Below the pieces are notes generated by a model that was not told where the DNA came from, did no database searches, and saw only the letters and a list, made by a program, of their open reading frames with translations. A stretch of 64,000 nt of DNA from Rugamonas sp. A1-17 (GTDB taxonomy: Bacteria; Pseudomonadota; Gammaproteobacteria; Burkholderiales; Burkholderiaceae_D): NCBI GenBank assembly GCA_025548565.1, contig JAJLPB010000005.1:248001-312000 (forward strand). The letters run 5' to 3'. The first letter of the stretch is position 1. Each line of letters opens with the position of its first letter. Of the stretch, positions 1 to 8,194 are shown in pieces. The position numbers and the translations under genes are program-made.

Positions 1-747
1 GGCGACTGGGTGACGATGACCAACCACCACTGGTCGTTCTCGATCGAGGCGGTATGTTCGCAATTCAGTTTGAAATCGCTGGTGGTGGTGAACGACTTCA
101 CCGCGCTGGCCAGCGCCTTGCCCTACCTGGCGCCGGACCACAAGCGCCAGATCGGCGGCGGCGCCGCGCGCGCCGGCGCCACCATCGGCCTGGTGGGCGC
201 GGACGCGGGGCTGGGCGTGTCCGCCCTGGTGCCGGCCGGCGAGCGCTGGATCGCCATCGACAGCGAAGGTGGCCACAGCACCTTCGCGCCGATGAACGAG
301 CGCGAGATCGACATCCTGCGCTATGCGCGCCGCTACCACGAGCATGTGTCGAGCGAGCGGCTGGTGTCGGGCATCGGCATCGCGCTGGTGTACCGCGCGC
401 TGGCCGAGCGCGCGCGCGTCGAGCCGCAGGACCTGAACACCGCGCAGATCATGGAGCGCGGCCTGCACCGCCTGTGTCCCGTGTGCGAGGAGACGCTGGA
501 CGCCTTCTGCGACATGCTCGGCACCGTGGCCGGCAATGTCGCGCTGACGCTGGGCGCCAAGGGCGGCATCTACATCGGCGGCCGCATCGTGCCGCAGATG
601 AGCGAGTTCTTCGAGCGCTCCGGCTTCCGCGCGCGCTTCGAGCAGAAGGGCCGCTTCTCCGACTACCTGGCGCACATCCCCACCTTCGTCATCACCGAAC
701 AATATCCCACGCTGATCGGCATGTCGGCCATGCTGTCGGCCGGCTGA
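1..747 (+). CDS. glk: Glucokinase, 5' end outside the window
   Basis: Cytoplasmic glucokinase: phosphorylates glucose with ATP to glucose 6-phosphate. The frame is open from base 1, so the N-terminal ATP-binding part lies to the left of the window. The visible part carries NHHWSFS, VVNDFTALA (the NDF aspartate is the catalytic base in the Escherichia coli type Glk family) and SEGGHSTFAP, whose Glu and His contact glucose in that family. The C-terminus (TLIGMSAML) is complete and ends at TGA 745-747. It is convergent with the AraC-type regulator that follows. Its position beside a GH12/GH3 glucan block fits a role in capturing the released glucose, although glk is also a housekeeping gene. The product is confident; the true start is not visible. 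Confidence 0.93.
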   Translation, partial: GDWVTMTNHHWSFSIEAVCSQFSLKSLVVVNDFTALASALPYLAPDHKRQIGGGAARAGATIGLVGADAGLGVSALVPAGERWIAIDSEGGHSTFAPMNEREIDILRYARRYHEHVSSERLVSGIGIALVYRALAERARVEPQDLNTAQIMERGLHRLCPVCEETLDAFCDMLGTVAGNVALTLGAKGGIYIGGRIVPQMSEFFERSGFRARFEQKGRFSDYLAHIPTFVITEQYPTLIGMSAMLSAG

Positions 748-760
748 CCGCAGCGTCAAC

Positions 761-1627
761 TCACAGTGCCATCTGCGGCTCCAGCGGCAGGCATAGCTCG
801 CAATCCTGCGCCTCCACGCAGGCGTCGCGCTGCTCCGGTTCGTAGCGCTCGAAGCAGGGGCGGGCGGCCGCCTTGTAGCGGCCATACAGCACGCCCTCGT
901 GCAGCAGGCGGTGCCACGCATCCTTGCTCAACACCCTCGGACCGATGAAGCGCAGCACCGCGTGCGCGCCGCCGGCGATGGTCTTGATCGGCATGCCGGC
1001 CGGCGCCACGAAATCCCCCGGCACCTCCACGCAGACGTCGTAGCGGCACTTCTCCGGCGCGGTGATGTCGGGATCGTCCAGCCCCATGCCGAAGCGCGGC
1101 GATGGCGGCAGGTTGTGCTGGCGGCACCAGGTGTCGAGCTGCGACCACTGCGCCGCGCTGTCCTCGTCGTAGGGGCCGAAGTGGCGCGTGTAGGCCACGC
1201 GCGCGGTCGGCAGCCGGACGATGCGCACCGGCCCGTTCTGGCCGGCCACCGGACCCTGGCTGCTGGCGGCCGCCATGCCGCGCTGCCGGTCGCGCCAGCG
1301 CGACGGCGACAGGCCGAAGTGCTGGCGGAAGGCGCGGGCGAAGCCGTCGGCGGTGTCGAAGCCGCAGTTCTGCGCGATGGCTGCCACCGAATCGGACGAG
1401 TACAGCAGCTGCGAGGCGCCGGTCTCCAGCCGGCGCCGCCGCACGTAGGCGTGCGGCGCCTCGGCGCTCCATTGCTGGAAGCGGCGCAGGAAGTGATAGC
1501 GCGACAAATGCGCCTGCGCGGCCAGGCAGTCGAGGTTGAGGTTCTGGCCCAGATGCCCGTCGATATAGTCCAGCACCTGGTTGAGCCGGTGCTCCAGCGG
1601 ACGGGACGTCGGGGATGGCATGTGCAT
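761..1627 (-). CDS. AraC-family regulator with GyrI-like effector domain
   Basis: DNA-binding transcription regulator of 288 residues. Residues about 10-112 form the two helix-turn-helix units of the AraC/XylS family (LNLDCLAAQAHLSRYHFLRRF, then AIAQNCGFDTADGFARAFRQ and HFGLSPSRWR). Residues about 128-282 look like a GyrI-like small-molecule binding domain (VRIVRLPTARVAYTRHFGPY is its usual opening; CRYDVCVEVP follows). This Rob/SoxS-like layout with an N-terminal HTH usually senses a hydrophobic or drug-like ligand, so a sugar effector is not implied by the domain itself. The gene is divergent from the GH12 glucanase across a 252-bp gap, so it may control that block, but this is inference from position only. 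ATG start at 1627; a second ATG lies two codons in. Confidence 0.88.
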   Translation of the reverse strand: MHMPSPTSRPLEHRLNQVLDYIDGHLGQNLNLDCLAAQAHLSRYHFLRRFQQWSAEAPHAYVRRRRLETGASQLLYSSDSVAAIAQNCGFDTADGFARAFRQHFGLSPSRWRDRQRGMAAASSQGPVAGQNGPVRIVRLPTARVAYTRHFGPYDEDSAAQWSQLDTWCRQHNLPPSPRFGMGLDDPDITAPEKCRYDVCVEVPGDFVAPAGMPIKTIAGGAHAVLRFIGPRVLSKDAWHRLLHEGVLYGRYKAAARPCFERYEPEQRDACVEAQDCELCLPLEPQMAL

Positions 1628-1682
1628 GGGTACTTGCTCCGGATTATAAAACGGGAAATGCTGTCAATATAAAAAGACAAGT

Positions 1683-1692
1683 GAAACGTTTC
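1683..1692. promoter_or_regulatory. Perfect 10-bp palindrome, LacI/GalR-type operator candidate
   Basis: GAAACGTTTC lies in the divergent gap between the AraC-type regulator and the GH12 gene, about 190 bp before the GH12 start. An AAACGTTT core centred on CG is the common shape of LacI/GalR-family operators. No LacI-family gene is in the window. The rest of the 1628-1879 gap shows no other clear element. Confidence 0.4.
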
Positions 1693-1879
1693 CATCATAG
1701 TCATCTCTTTTCGTCAAGGCCAGCACCGTTACATGTGTGTGGTTGAAAAGACACTCCGAAGGCTGCGCAACTTTGAACGGGTGGAGGACTGTCGATCTGT
1801 CTATGCTTTATCTGTGTGCAATGTTGTTTTTGGTATCGCACATGGAAGATCTCTTAAAAATAACTATGGAGACTAAGCT

Positions 1880-3106
1880 ATGACAACAATCAGACTGTCG
1901 AAACTATCGCTCGCGGCCGCCATCACACTGGCCTACAGCGCGCCCGGCATGGCCGCATCCAGCTGCGACCGTTACGCCTCGTACCCGGTGCTGAACGAGA
2001 CCTACACCGTCATCACCAACTACTGGAACGACAAGGCCACCGGTTCCCAATGCATCAACGTCAACCAGGACACCGGCGAATGGAACCTGAGCAGCGCGCC
2101 GTCCTCACCCGACAGCACGCCGGCCGCCTATCCGGCCATCTACAAAGGCTGCCACTGGCACTCGTGCACCAAGGACAGCGGCCTGCCGCTGCAGCAGAGC
2201 GCGCTGACCTACGCGCCGACCCGCTGGCGCACCACGCCCGGCGCGGCCGGCGGCTGGGACGTGGCCTATGACATCTGGTTCAACACCACGCGGGAGGCCC
2301 CGGCCAGCGGCCAGCCGGACGGCGCCGAGATCATGATCTGGATTAACCACAACGGCACGCCGCAGCCGGCCGGCAGCAAGACCGGCAACGTCAACCTCAA
2401 CGGCATGAACTGGGACGTGTGGACCGCGTGGAACACGCCGAACGGCTGGCCGCGCTGGAACATCGTCTCCTACGTCGCCACCTCGCCGGTGAACGAGGTC
2501 AACTTCGACCTGGTGCCGTTCTTCCGCGATTCGGTCGCCCGCAAGGCGGTCGACAGCAACTGGTGGTTGCTGGACGTCGAGGCCGGCACCGAGATCTGGC
2601 GCAACGGCGCCGGCTTCAGCAGCCGCGACTTCGATGTGCAGTTCCACACCGATCCGAAGCACGGCATCGACCCGAGCAAGTGGTACACCGTGGTCAACAA
2701 GAACAGCGGCTCCTGCGTCGACGACGCCGAATACGCGACCAGCAACGGCGCCGTGGTCCAGCAATGGGCGTGCGACAGCCGCGGCGCCGCCAACCAGCAA
2801 TGGCAGTTCACGCCCACCGACAGCGGCAACTACCGCGTCAGCAGCCGGCAGGCGCCGGCGCTGGCGTGGGACGTGGCCGGCTGGGGCACGGCCAACGGCT
2901 CGGCGGTGCAGCTGTGGACCTACGGCGGCGGCAGCAACCAGCAATGGCAGGCGGTGGACCAGGGCGACGGCCATTACAAATTCGTCGGCCGGGCCAGCGG
3001 CAAGTGCCTCGACGTGCCGGGCGCCTCCACCTCCGACGGCGCGCGCCTGCAGGTCTGGGACTGCAACGGCACGCCGGCGCAATCGTTCAAGCTGATCGAG
3101 CAGTAA
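1880..3106 (+). CDS. Secreted GH12 endoglucanase/xyloglucanase with C-terminal ricin B-type lectin domain
   Basis: Secreted beta-1,4-glucanase of 408 residues. A signal peptide covers residues 1-26 (KLSLAAAITLAYSAPGMAA). Residues about 29-255 match glycoside hydrolase family 12: the nucleophile is E150 in GAEIMIWI and the acid/base is E238 in VEAGTEIW, the two hallmark sites. Residues about 266-408 form a beta-trefoil ricin B-type (CBM13) domain with repeated QQW motifs (AANQQWQF, GSNQQWQA, GKCLDV) that would bind carbohydrate. GH12 enzymes cut cellulose, mixed-linkage glucan or xyloglucan; the substrate cannot be fixed from sequence. Start ATG 1880 follows GGAGAC. A terminator follows, then a TonB receptor and a GH3 enzyme in the same direction, which suggests a polymer uptake pathway. 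Confidence 0.9.
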   Translation: MTTIRLSKLSLAAAITLAYSAPGMAASSCDRYASYPVLNETYTVITNYWNDKATGSQCINVNQDTGEWNLSSAPSSPDSTPAAYPAIYKGCHWHSCTKDSGLPLQQSALTYAPTRWRTTPGAAGGWDVAYDIWFNTTREAPASGQPDGAEIMIWINHNGTPQPAGSKTGNVNLNGMNWDVWTAWNTPNGWPRWNIVSYVATSPVNEVNFDLVPFFRDSVARKAVDSNWWLLDVEAGTEIWRNGAGFSSRDFDVQFHTDPKHGIDPSKWYTVVNKNSGSCVDDAEYATSNGAVVQQWACDSRGAANQQWQFTPTDSGNYRVSSRQAPALAWDVAGWGTANGSAVQLWTYGGGSNQQWQAVDQGDGHYKFVGRASGKCLDVPGASTSDGARLQVWDCNGTPAQSFKLIEQ

Positions 3107-3146
3107 GCAGCAGGACAAGTTCATCGCTTCGCCCGCCGCGAAGTTG

Positions 3147-3175
3147 CCGGCCCAGTAGTGGGGGCCGGTTTTTTT
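3147..3175 (+). terminator. Rho-independent terminator after the GH12 gene
   Basis: Stem CCGGCCC (3147-3153) pairs with GGGCCGG (3162-3168) across an 8-nt loop and is followed by seven T. It separates the GH12 gene from the TonB receptor and rules out any receptor start upstream of it. Confidence 0.8.
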
Positions 3176-3199
3176 ACAATAAAAATCAGGAGACCTATT

Positions 3200-5878
3200 T
3201 TGCACGCGATGACGAAGAAAACAATAATGAGCCTGGCGATAGCCAGTGCCTTCAACCTGGCCGCACAACCCGTCTTTGCCGCACCGGCGGACGCCGCCGA
3301 CGCCGCGCCCAAGGTGGTCGGCACCGACACCGACAAGGACGGCATCCCCGAAGTGAAGGTGACGGCGACCCGCTACTCCACCTCGCTGCTGAAGACCCCG
3401 CTGGCGGTGACCGCCTTCACCCAGGACAAGCTGACCCGCCAGGGCATCACCACCCTCAAGGGCATCTCCGGCGAGCTGCCCAACGTGCAGATGACCGAGG
3501 CCAACGACTCGGCGGTGCAGATCACCATCCGCGGCATCAGCGCCACCAACTTCACCGAGATCGGCGACCCGTCGGCCGGCCTGCACGTGGCGGGGCTGTA
3601 TTCGCCGCGTCCGCAGGGCGCGCAGGCGCTGATGTTCGACCTGGAGCAGGTGGAAGTGCTGCGCGGTCCGCAGGGCACGCTGTTCGGCCGCAACTCCACC
3701 GCCGGCAGCATCAACATCATCCCGGCCAAGCCGGAATTCGGCAGCACCTACGGCAGTAGCTCGTACGAAATGGGCAGCCTGCACATGAAGCAGCTCAATA
3801 TGATCCAGAACATCGCCGTCAACGACTGGCTGGCGTTGCGCGCCACGTTCATGAAGGTGAAGAAGGACAGCCGCCTGAACCAGCTGCAGGACTTCACCGG
3901 CTACACCGACAAGGGCTTCGCCTCGGTCTTCCCGCCCGGCACGCCCCTGGTGGACCAGCGCTACAACACCAAGGTGGACGCGGCCCACGCCTACAACAAC
4001 CAGGACGAGTGGGCCGGCCGCCTGGCCGCGCGCATGAAGTTCGGCCGCGACGTCGAATGGCTGCTGACTGGCGAGAAGTTCCAGAACAACGGCGCCGGCT
4101 ACGTCAACGTGCGCGACTGCGACCAGGGCGCCGGCACCCGCTACGCCTGCACGCGCGGCCAGTGGGATGTGCTGATCAACGTGCCGGGCCAGACCGACAT
4201 GACGATCAACACCGTGCGTTCGCAAGCCACGTGGAACGTCAATTCCAACACCACGCTGGATTACGGCTTCGCCTGGGCCGACCAGCAGCGCAGCCAGGTG
4301 CACGACGACGACAACGGCTTCCATCCGCTGCCGTTCCAGGTCGAGGTCAGCCTGCCGCTGCAATCGGGCGGTAACTGGGGCACGTGGCCGGTCAAGGACA
4401 ACGCCACCCGCACCCACGATTCGCGCTACAAGTCCACCGTCAACGAGCTGCAGCTGAAGCAGAATTTCGGCGCGCTCAAATATGTGGCCGGCCTGTTCTG
4501 GATGCACGAGAAAAACCAGATCAACTTCTCGCAGGAGACGCTGGTTTACGGCCCGTACGGCGCGCCGATCTCGCAGTACTACGCGCAGCCCGACCGGGAG
4601 ATCGACGCCAAGGCCGCCTTCGCGCAGGCCGACTGGACCTTCGCGCCGACCTGGACCGGCACGGTTGGCGGCCGCTTCAGCCGCGACAGCAAGTCCGACA
4701 AGGGCGGCCTGAATTACGGCGGCGACAGCTGGGGCGGCAATTACCCGAACGCCTACTATCTTGGCCTGTACAACCCCGGCGTGCCTGGCTCGCCGGGCTG
4801 GCGTCCGCACAACGGCAACGACCTGACCACGGCGATGGGCCCGAACAACGGCCCGCAAGCCTTGGTCGGCTTCGGCGCGCCGACCCCGAACGACCACGCC
4901 GACAGCTGGCGCAAGTTCACGTGGCGCCTGGGCCTGAACAAGCAGATCAACGCGCAGGAGATGGCGTATGGCTCGGTCTCGACCGGCTACAAGTCCGGCG
5001 GCTTCGGCGACAAGCACGACCTGTGCGGCGGCATGCAGTGCGTGAACGGCCCATCGCCCAACATCTCGTACACGCCGTACGGCCCGGAGACGGTCATCAA
5101 CTTCGAGCTGGGCTACAAGGCCAAGCTGCTGGAGAACCGCCTCGGCCTGTCCGTGGTGGCCTTCTTCCAGCGCTACAAGGACATGCAAATCACCGGCGAC
5201 AACTTCTTCGCGCAGGTCATACCGAAGAGCCCATGCACCTCCGATCCGGCGTGCGACATCCAGCACGGCTGGCAGACCGTCAACGTGGCCAAGGTTAACA
5301 TCCCCGGCCTGGAAATCGAGTGGGACTACAAGCCGTGGGCGGGCGCCAAGATCGGCGGCTTCGCCAGCTACATCAAGCCGACCATCCACGACTATGATTC
5401 CTACAACGACGGCTATCTGTGCAACGAGCGCATCGAGTTCAACTCGGTATCGAAGTGCCCCGAGGTGTACAGCGGACCGGAAGCGCGCCTGCGCGGCCGC
5501 CGTGCGCGCAACCTCGAAGGCAACACGCTGCCGAACGCGCCGAAATACACCTTCGGCCTGAACATGTCGCAGGACTTCCCGCTCGACAGCGGCTACAAGC
5601 TGACGGCGTGGGGCGGCATGCGCTACCAGAGCAAGATCTACTTCGACCTGCTCAACTTCGACGATCCGCACATCGGCCTGTCGCAGAAGGGCTATGCCAA
5701 GGGCGACGTCTCGCTCAAGCTGGCCAGCCCGGACGACAAATGGTATGTTGAAGGCTACGTGCGCAACGTGACCGACACCTGGGCCAAAACCTGGGGCGGC
5801 GCGGCGACCGGCGGCCAGATGCAGGCCAGCTACATCGAACCGCGCACCGTGGGCGGACGACTCGGCATCAACTACTAA
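3200..5878 (+). CDS. TonB-dependent outer membrane receptor
   Basis: Outer membrane active transporter of 892 residues. After a signal peptide (MSLAIASAFNLAAQPVFA) come a TonB-box-like stretch near EVKVTATRY, a plug domain (about 60-180; VEVLRGPQGTLFGRNSTAG is the classical plug signature) and a long 22-strand barrel that ends in an aromatic residue (GRLGINY), as outer membrane proteins do. The neighbours suggest transport of glucan oligosaccharides made by the GH12 enzyme, to be cleaved by the GH3 enzyme; the ligand is inferred. The start chosen is TTG 3200, six bases after AGGAGA; ATG 3209 is the alternative. An earlier GTG at 3158 lies inside the terminator and is rejected. No SusD partner is present, as usual in proteobacteria. 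Confidence 0.9.
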   Translation: MHAMTKKTIMSLAIASAFNLAAQPVFAAPADAADAAPKVVGTDTDKDGIPEVKVTATRYSTSLLKTPLAVTAFTQDKLTRQGITTLKGISGELPNVQMTEANDSAVQITIRGISATNFTEIGDPSAGLHVAGLYSPRPQGAQALMFDLEQVEVLRGPQGTLFGRNSTAGSINIIPAKPEFGSTYGSSSYEMGSLHMKQLNMIQNIAVNDWLALRATFMKVKKDSRLNQLQDFTGYTDKGFASVFPPGTPLVDQRYNTKVDAAHAYNNQDEWAGRLAARMKFGRDVEWLLTGEKFQNNGAGYVNVRDCDQGAGTRYACTRGQWDVLINVPGQTDMTINTVRSQATWNVNSNTTLDYGFAWADQQRSQVHDDDNGFHPLPFQVEVSLPLQSGGNWGTWPVKDNATRTHDSRYKSTVNELQLKQNFGALKYVAGLFWMHEKNQINFSQETLVYGPYGAPISQYYAQPDREIDAKAAFAQADWTFAPTWTGTVGGRFSRDSKSDKGGLNYGGDSWGGNYPNAYYLGLYNPGVPGSPGWRPHNGNDLTTAMGPNNGPQALVGFGAPTPNDHADSWRKFTWRLGLNKQINAQEMAYGSVSTGYKSGGFGDKHDLCGGMQCVNGPSPNISYTPYGPETVINFELGYKAKLLENRLGLSVVAFFQRYKDMQITGDNFFAQVIPKSPCTSDPACDIQHGWQTVNVAKVNIPGLEIEWDYKPWAGAKIGGFASYIKPTIHDYDSYNDGYLCNERIEFNSVSKCPEVYSGPEARLRGRRARNLEGNTLPNAPKYTFGLNMSQDFPLDSGYKLTAWGGMRYQSKIYFDLLNFDDPHIGLSQKGYAKGDVSLKLASPDDKWYVEGYVRNVTDTWAKTWGGAATGGQMQASYIEPRTVGGRLGINY

Positions 5879-5894
5879 CGCCCATGCGGCACGG

Positions 5895-5924
5895 CAGGCG
5901 GCGGTTCGCCGCCGCCTGTTTTTT
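5895..5924 (+). terminator. Rho-independent terminator with TTCG loop
   Basis: A perfect 10-bp stem CAGGCGGCGG (5895-5904) / CCGCCGCCTG (5909-5918) closes a TTCG tetraloop and is followed by six T. It ends the receptor transcript just before the GH3 ribosome binding site. Confidence 0.92.
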
Positions 5925-5939
5925 ACAGAAGGAGATATT

Positions 5940-8192
5940 TTGAATTCAGAATTGAATCTGCGCCCGCTGGCCATCGCGCTGGCAGCGGCCCTGACGGCGA
6001 TTGCTTCCACCGTGGTGGTGCTGGCCACCGCGCTGCCGGCCCACGCGGCCGAAGCGGCCGTCCCCGAGCGTCCGTGGATGGACGTCAAGCTTGACGCGGA
6101 CCGCCGCGCGACGCTGGCGCTGCAGGCCATGACGCAGCGGGAGAAACTGGACTGGGTGATGGGCTGGTTCGGCTCCGACTTCCGCGACAAGAAACGCAAT
6201 CCCGCCGCGCTGCCTTTCTCAGCGGGCTATATTCCCGGCACGCCGCGCCTCGGCTTGCCGGCCTTGTTCGAAACCGACGCCGGATTGGGTGTGGCGACAC
6301 AAGCGACCAAGACGCCGCGCGAGCGCACCTCGCTGCCATCCGGCCTGGCCACCGCCGCGACGTGGGACCGCAAGCTGGCCTATAACGGCGGCGCGATGAT
6401 AGGCGCCGAGGCGCGCGCCTCCGGCTTCAATGTGATGCTGGCCGGTGGCGTGAACCTGCTGCGCGAGCCGCGCAACGGCCGCAATTTCGAATACGCGGGT
6501 GAAGACCCGCTGCTGGCCGCCACCATGGTGGCGCAGCAGATCAAGGGCATCCAGTCGAATCACGTGATCGCGACGATGAAGCACTTCGCAGTCAACGACC
6601 AGGAGACCGGCCGCTTCATCCTCGACAGCCGCATCGGCGACGTCGAGAACCGCATGTCCGATCTGCTGGCCTTCCAAATGGTGCTGGAGCAGTCCGACCC
6701 CGGCTCCGTCATGTGCGCCTACAACCGCCTGAACGGCGCCTACGCCTGCGAGAGCGACTACCTGCTCAACCAGGTGCTGAAGAAGGACTGGGGCTACAAG
6801 GGCTACGTGATGTCCGACTGGGGCGCGGTGCACAGCACCGTGGCCGCCGCCAACAACGGCCTCGATCAGGAATCGGCGTGGGAGTTCGATAAGACCGCGT
6901 ACTTTGGCGTCGCGCTGGAAGAGGCAGTCGCCAACGGCCATGTGCCGCAGGCGCGCCTGGACAATATGGTGTTCCGCATCTTGCGCAGCATGTTCGACAA
7001 GGGCGTGGTCGATCATCCGGTGGCGGAGGGCGGAGCGATCGATTTCGCCGCGCACGGTGTGGTCAGCCGCACCGACGCCGAGGACGGCATGGTCCTGCTG
7101 AAGAACGCCGGCGGCCTGCTGCCGTTAAAGGCTGGCGCCAAGAAGATCGTCGTCATCGGCGCGCACGCGGATGTGGGCGTTCTTGCTGGCGGCGGATCGT
7201 CGCTGGTGTATCCGGTGGGCGGCAGCGCCGTCACCGGCATCGGCCCGGCCAGCTGGCCCGGCCCGGTGGTCTACCATCCGTCGTCGCCGTTGAAGGCGAT
7301 CCAGGCGCGCGCGCCCGGCGCCAGCGTGGTCTATCACGATGGCGTGGATGCCGCTGCTGCGGCCCGCGCGGCGGCCGATGCCGATGTGGTGCTGGTGTTC
7401 GCGCAGCAGTGGACGGGCGAATCGGTGGATGCCGTCTCGCTGTCGCTGCCGGACAACCAGGATGCGCTGATCGCGACCGTGGCCAAGGCCAATCCGAAGA
7501 CGGTGGTGGTGCTGGAGACCGGAGGCCCTGTGCTGATGCCTTGGTTGGGCCAGAGCGCCGCCGTGCTGCAGGCGTGGTACGCCGGCACCAGCGGCGGCGA
7601 GGCCATCGCCCGCGTGCTGTTCGGCGAGGTCAATCCTTCGGGGCGTTTGCCTGCGACCTTCCCGGCGGCCGAAAGCCAGCTGCCGCGTCCAGTGCTCGAT
7701 GGCGATCCTAAAGACGAGAGCAAGCGCTTCGCCGTCGACTATCGTGAAGGCGCGGCGATCGGTTACAAGTGGTTCGACCTGAAAGGATTGAAGCCGCTGT
7801 TCCCGTTCGGTCACGGCTTGTCGTACACGCAGTTCGCCTACTCCGGCCTGGCCGCCAGCCAGAAGGACGGCAAGCTGCAACTGCGCTTCAAGGTGACCAA
7901 CACCGGTGCCGTGAAGGGCAAGGACGTGCCGCAGCTGTACGTGGCGCCGCAGGGCGCGAAGTGGGAAGCGCCCAAGCGCCTGGCCGGCTGGGACAAGGTC
8001 GAGCTTGCGCCGGGCGAAAGCCGGGAAGTTAGCGTGACCGTCGACCCGCGCCTGCTGGCGGTGTACGACAGCGGCAGCAAGAGCTGGCGCATCGCCAAGG
8101 GTAGCTACAAGGTGCTGCTGGCGCACAGCGCGGCCGATGCGAATGCGGCCAGCATCAACGTCGCACTGGAGGCACGTACGTTCAAGCCCTGA
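5940..8192 (+). CDS. GH3 beta-glucosidase, exported
   Basis: Exported beta-glucosidase of 750 residues that should release glucose from beta-linked oligosaccharides. Signal peptide about 1-36 (AIASTVVVLATALPAHA). The N-terminal TIM-barrel carries KHFAVNDQE and the nucleophile aspartate in GYVMSDWGAVHST; the middle alpha/beta sandwich and a C-terminal fibronectin III-like domain (LQLRFKVTNTGAVKGKDVPQLYV) complete the usual three-domain GH3 form, and the length is normal. The start is TTG 5940, placed seven bases after AAGGAG (GAAGGAGATATTTTG); no ATG is in frame nearby. It lies between two hairpin-delimited units and converges with the peptidase-like gene, with stop codons only two bases apart. 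Substrate linkage is not fixed by sequence; cello- or xylogluco-oligosaccharides fit the GH12 neighbour. Confidence 0.93.
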   Translation: MNSELNLRPLAIALAAALTAIASTVVVLATALPAHAAEAAVPERPWMDVKLDADRRATLALQAMTQREKLDWVMGWFGSDFRDKKRNPAALPFSAGYIPGTPRLGLPALFETDAGLGVATQATKTPRERTSLPSGLATAATWDRKLAYNGGAMIGAEARASGFNVMLAGGVNLLREPRNGRNFEYAGEDPLLAATMVAQQIKGIQSNHVIATMKHFAVNDQETGRFILDSRIGDVENRMSDLLAFQMVLEQSDPGSVMCAYNRLNGAYACESDYLLNQVLKKDWGYKGYVMSDWGAVHSTVAAANNGLDQESAWEFDKTAYFGVALEEAVANGHVPQARLDNMVFRILRSMFDKGVVDHPVAEGGAIDFAAHGVVSRTDAEDGMVLLKNAGGLLPLKAGAKKIVVIGAHADVGVLAGGGSSLVYPVGGSAVTGIGPASWPGPVVYHPSSPLKAIQARAPGASVVYHDGVDAAAAARAAADADVVLVFAQQWTGESVDAVSLSLPDNQDALIATVAKANPKTVVVLETGGPVLMPWLGQSAAVLQAWYAGTSGGEAIARVLFGEVNPSGRLPATFPAAESQLPRPVLDGDPKDESKRFAVDYREGAAIGYKWFDLKGLKPLFPFGHGLSYTQFAYSGLAASQKDGKLQLRFKVTNTGAVKGKDVPQLYVAPQGAKWEAPKRLAGWDKVELAPGESREVSVTVDPRLLAVYDSGSKSWRIAKGSYKVLLAHSAADANAASINVALEARTFKP

Positions 8193-8194
8193 AC

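Noticed and set aside
3158..3199. GTG start at 3158 for the TonB receptor
   Set aside because: It lies inside the terminator stem-loop of the GH12 gene and has no ribosome binding site; TTG 3200 follows AGGAGA.
2105..6199. Very long open frame on the minus strand opposite the GH12, receptor and GH3 genes
   Set aside because: It is an antisense shadow produced by high GC at third positions; it has no domain, crosses two terminators and lies opposite three clear genes. The same holds for other long antisense frames, such as those at 16731-18869, 20895-23459 and 25785-29747.
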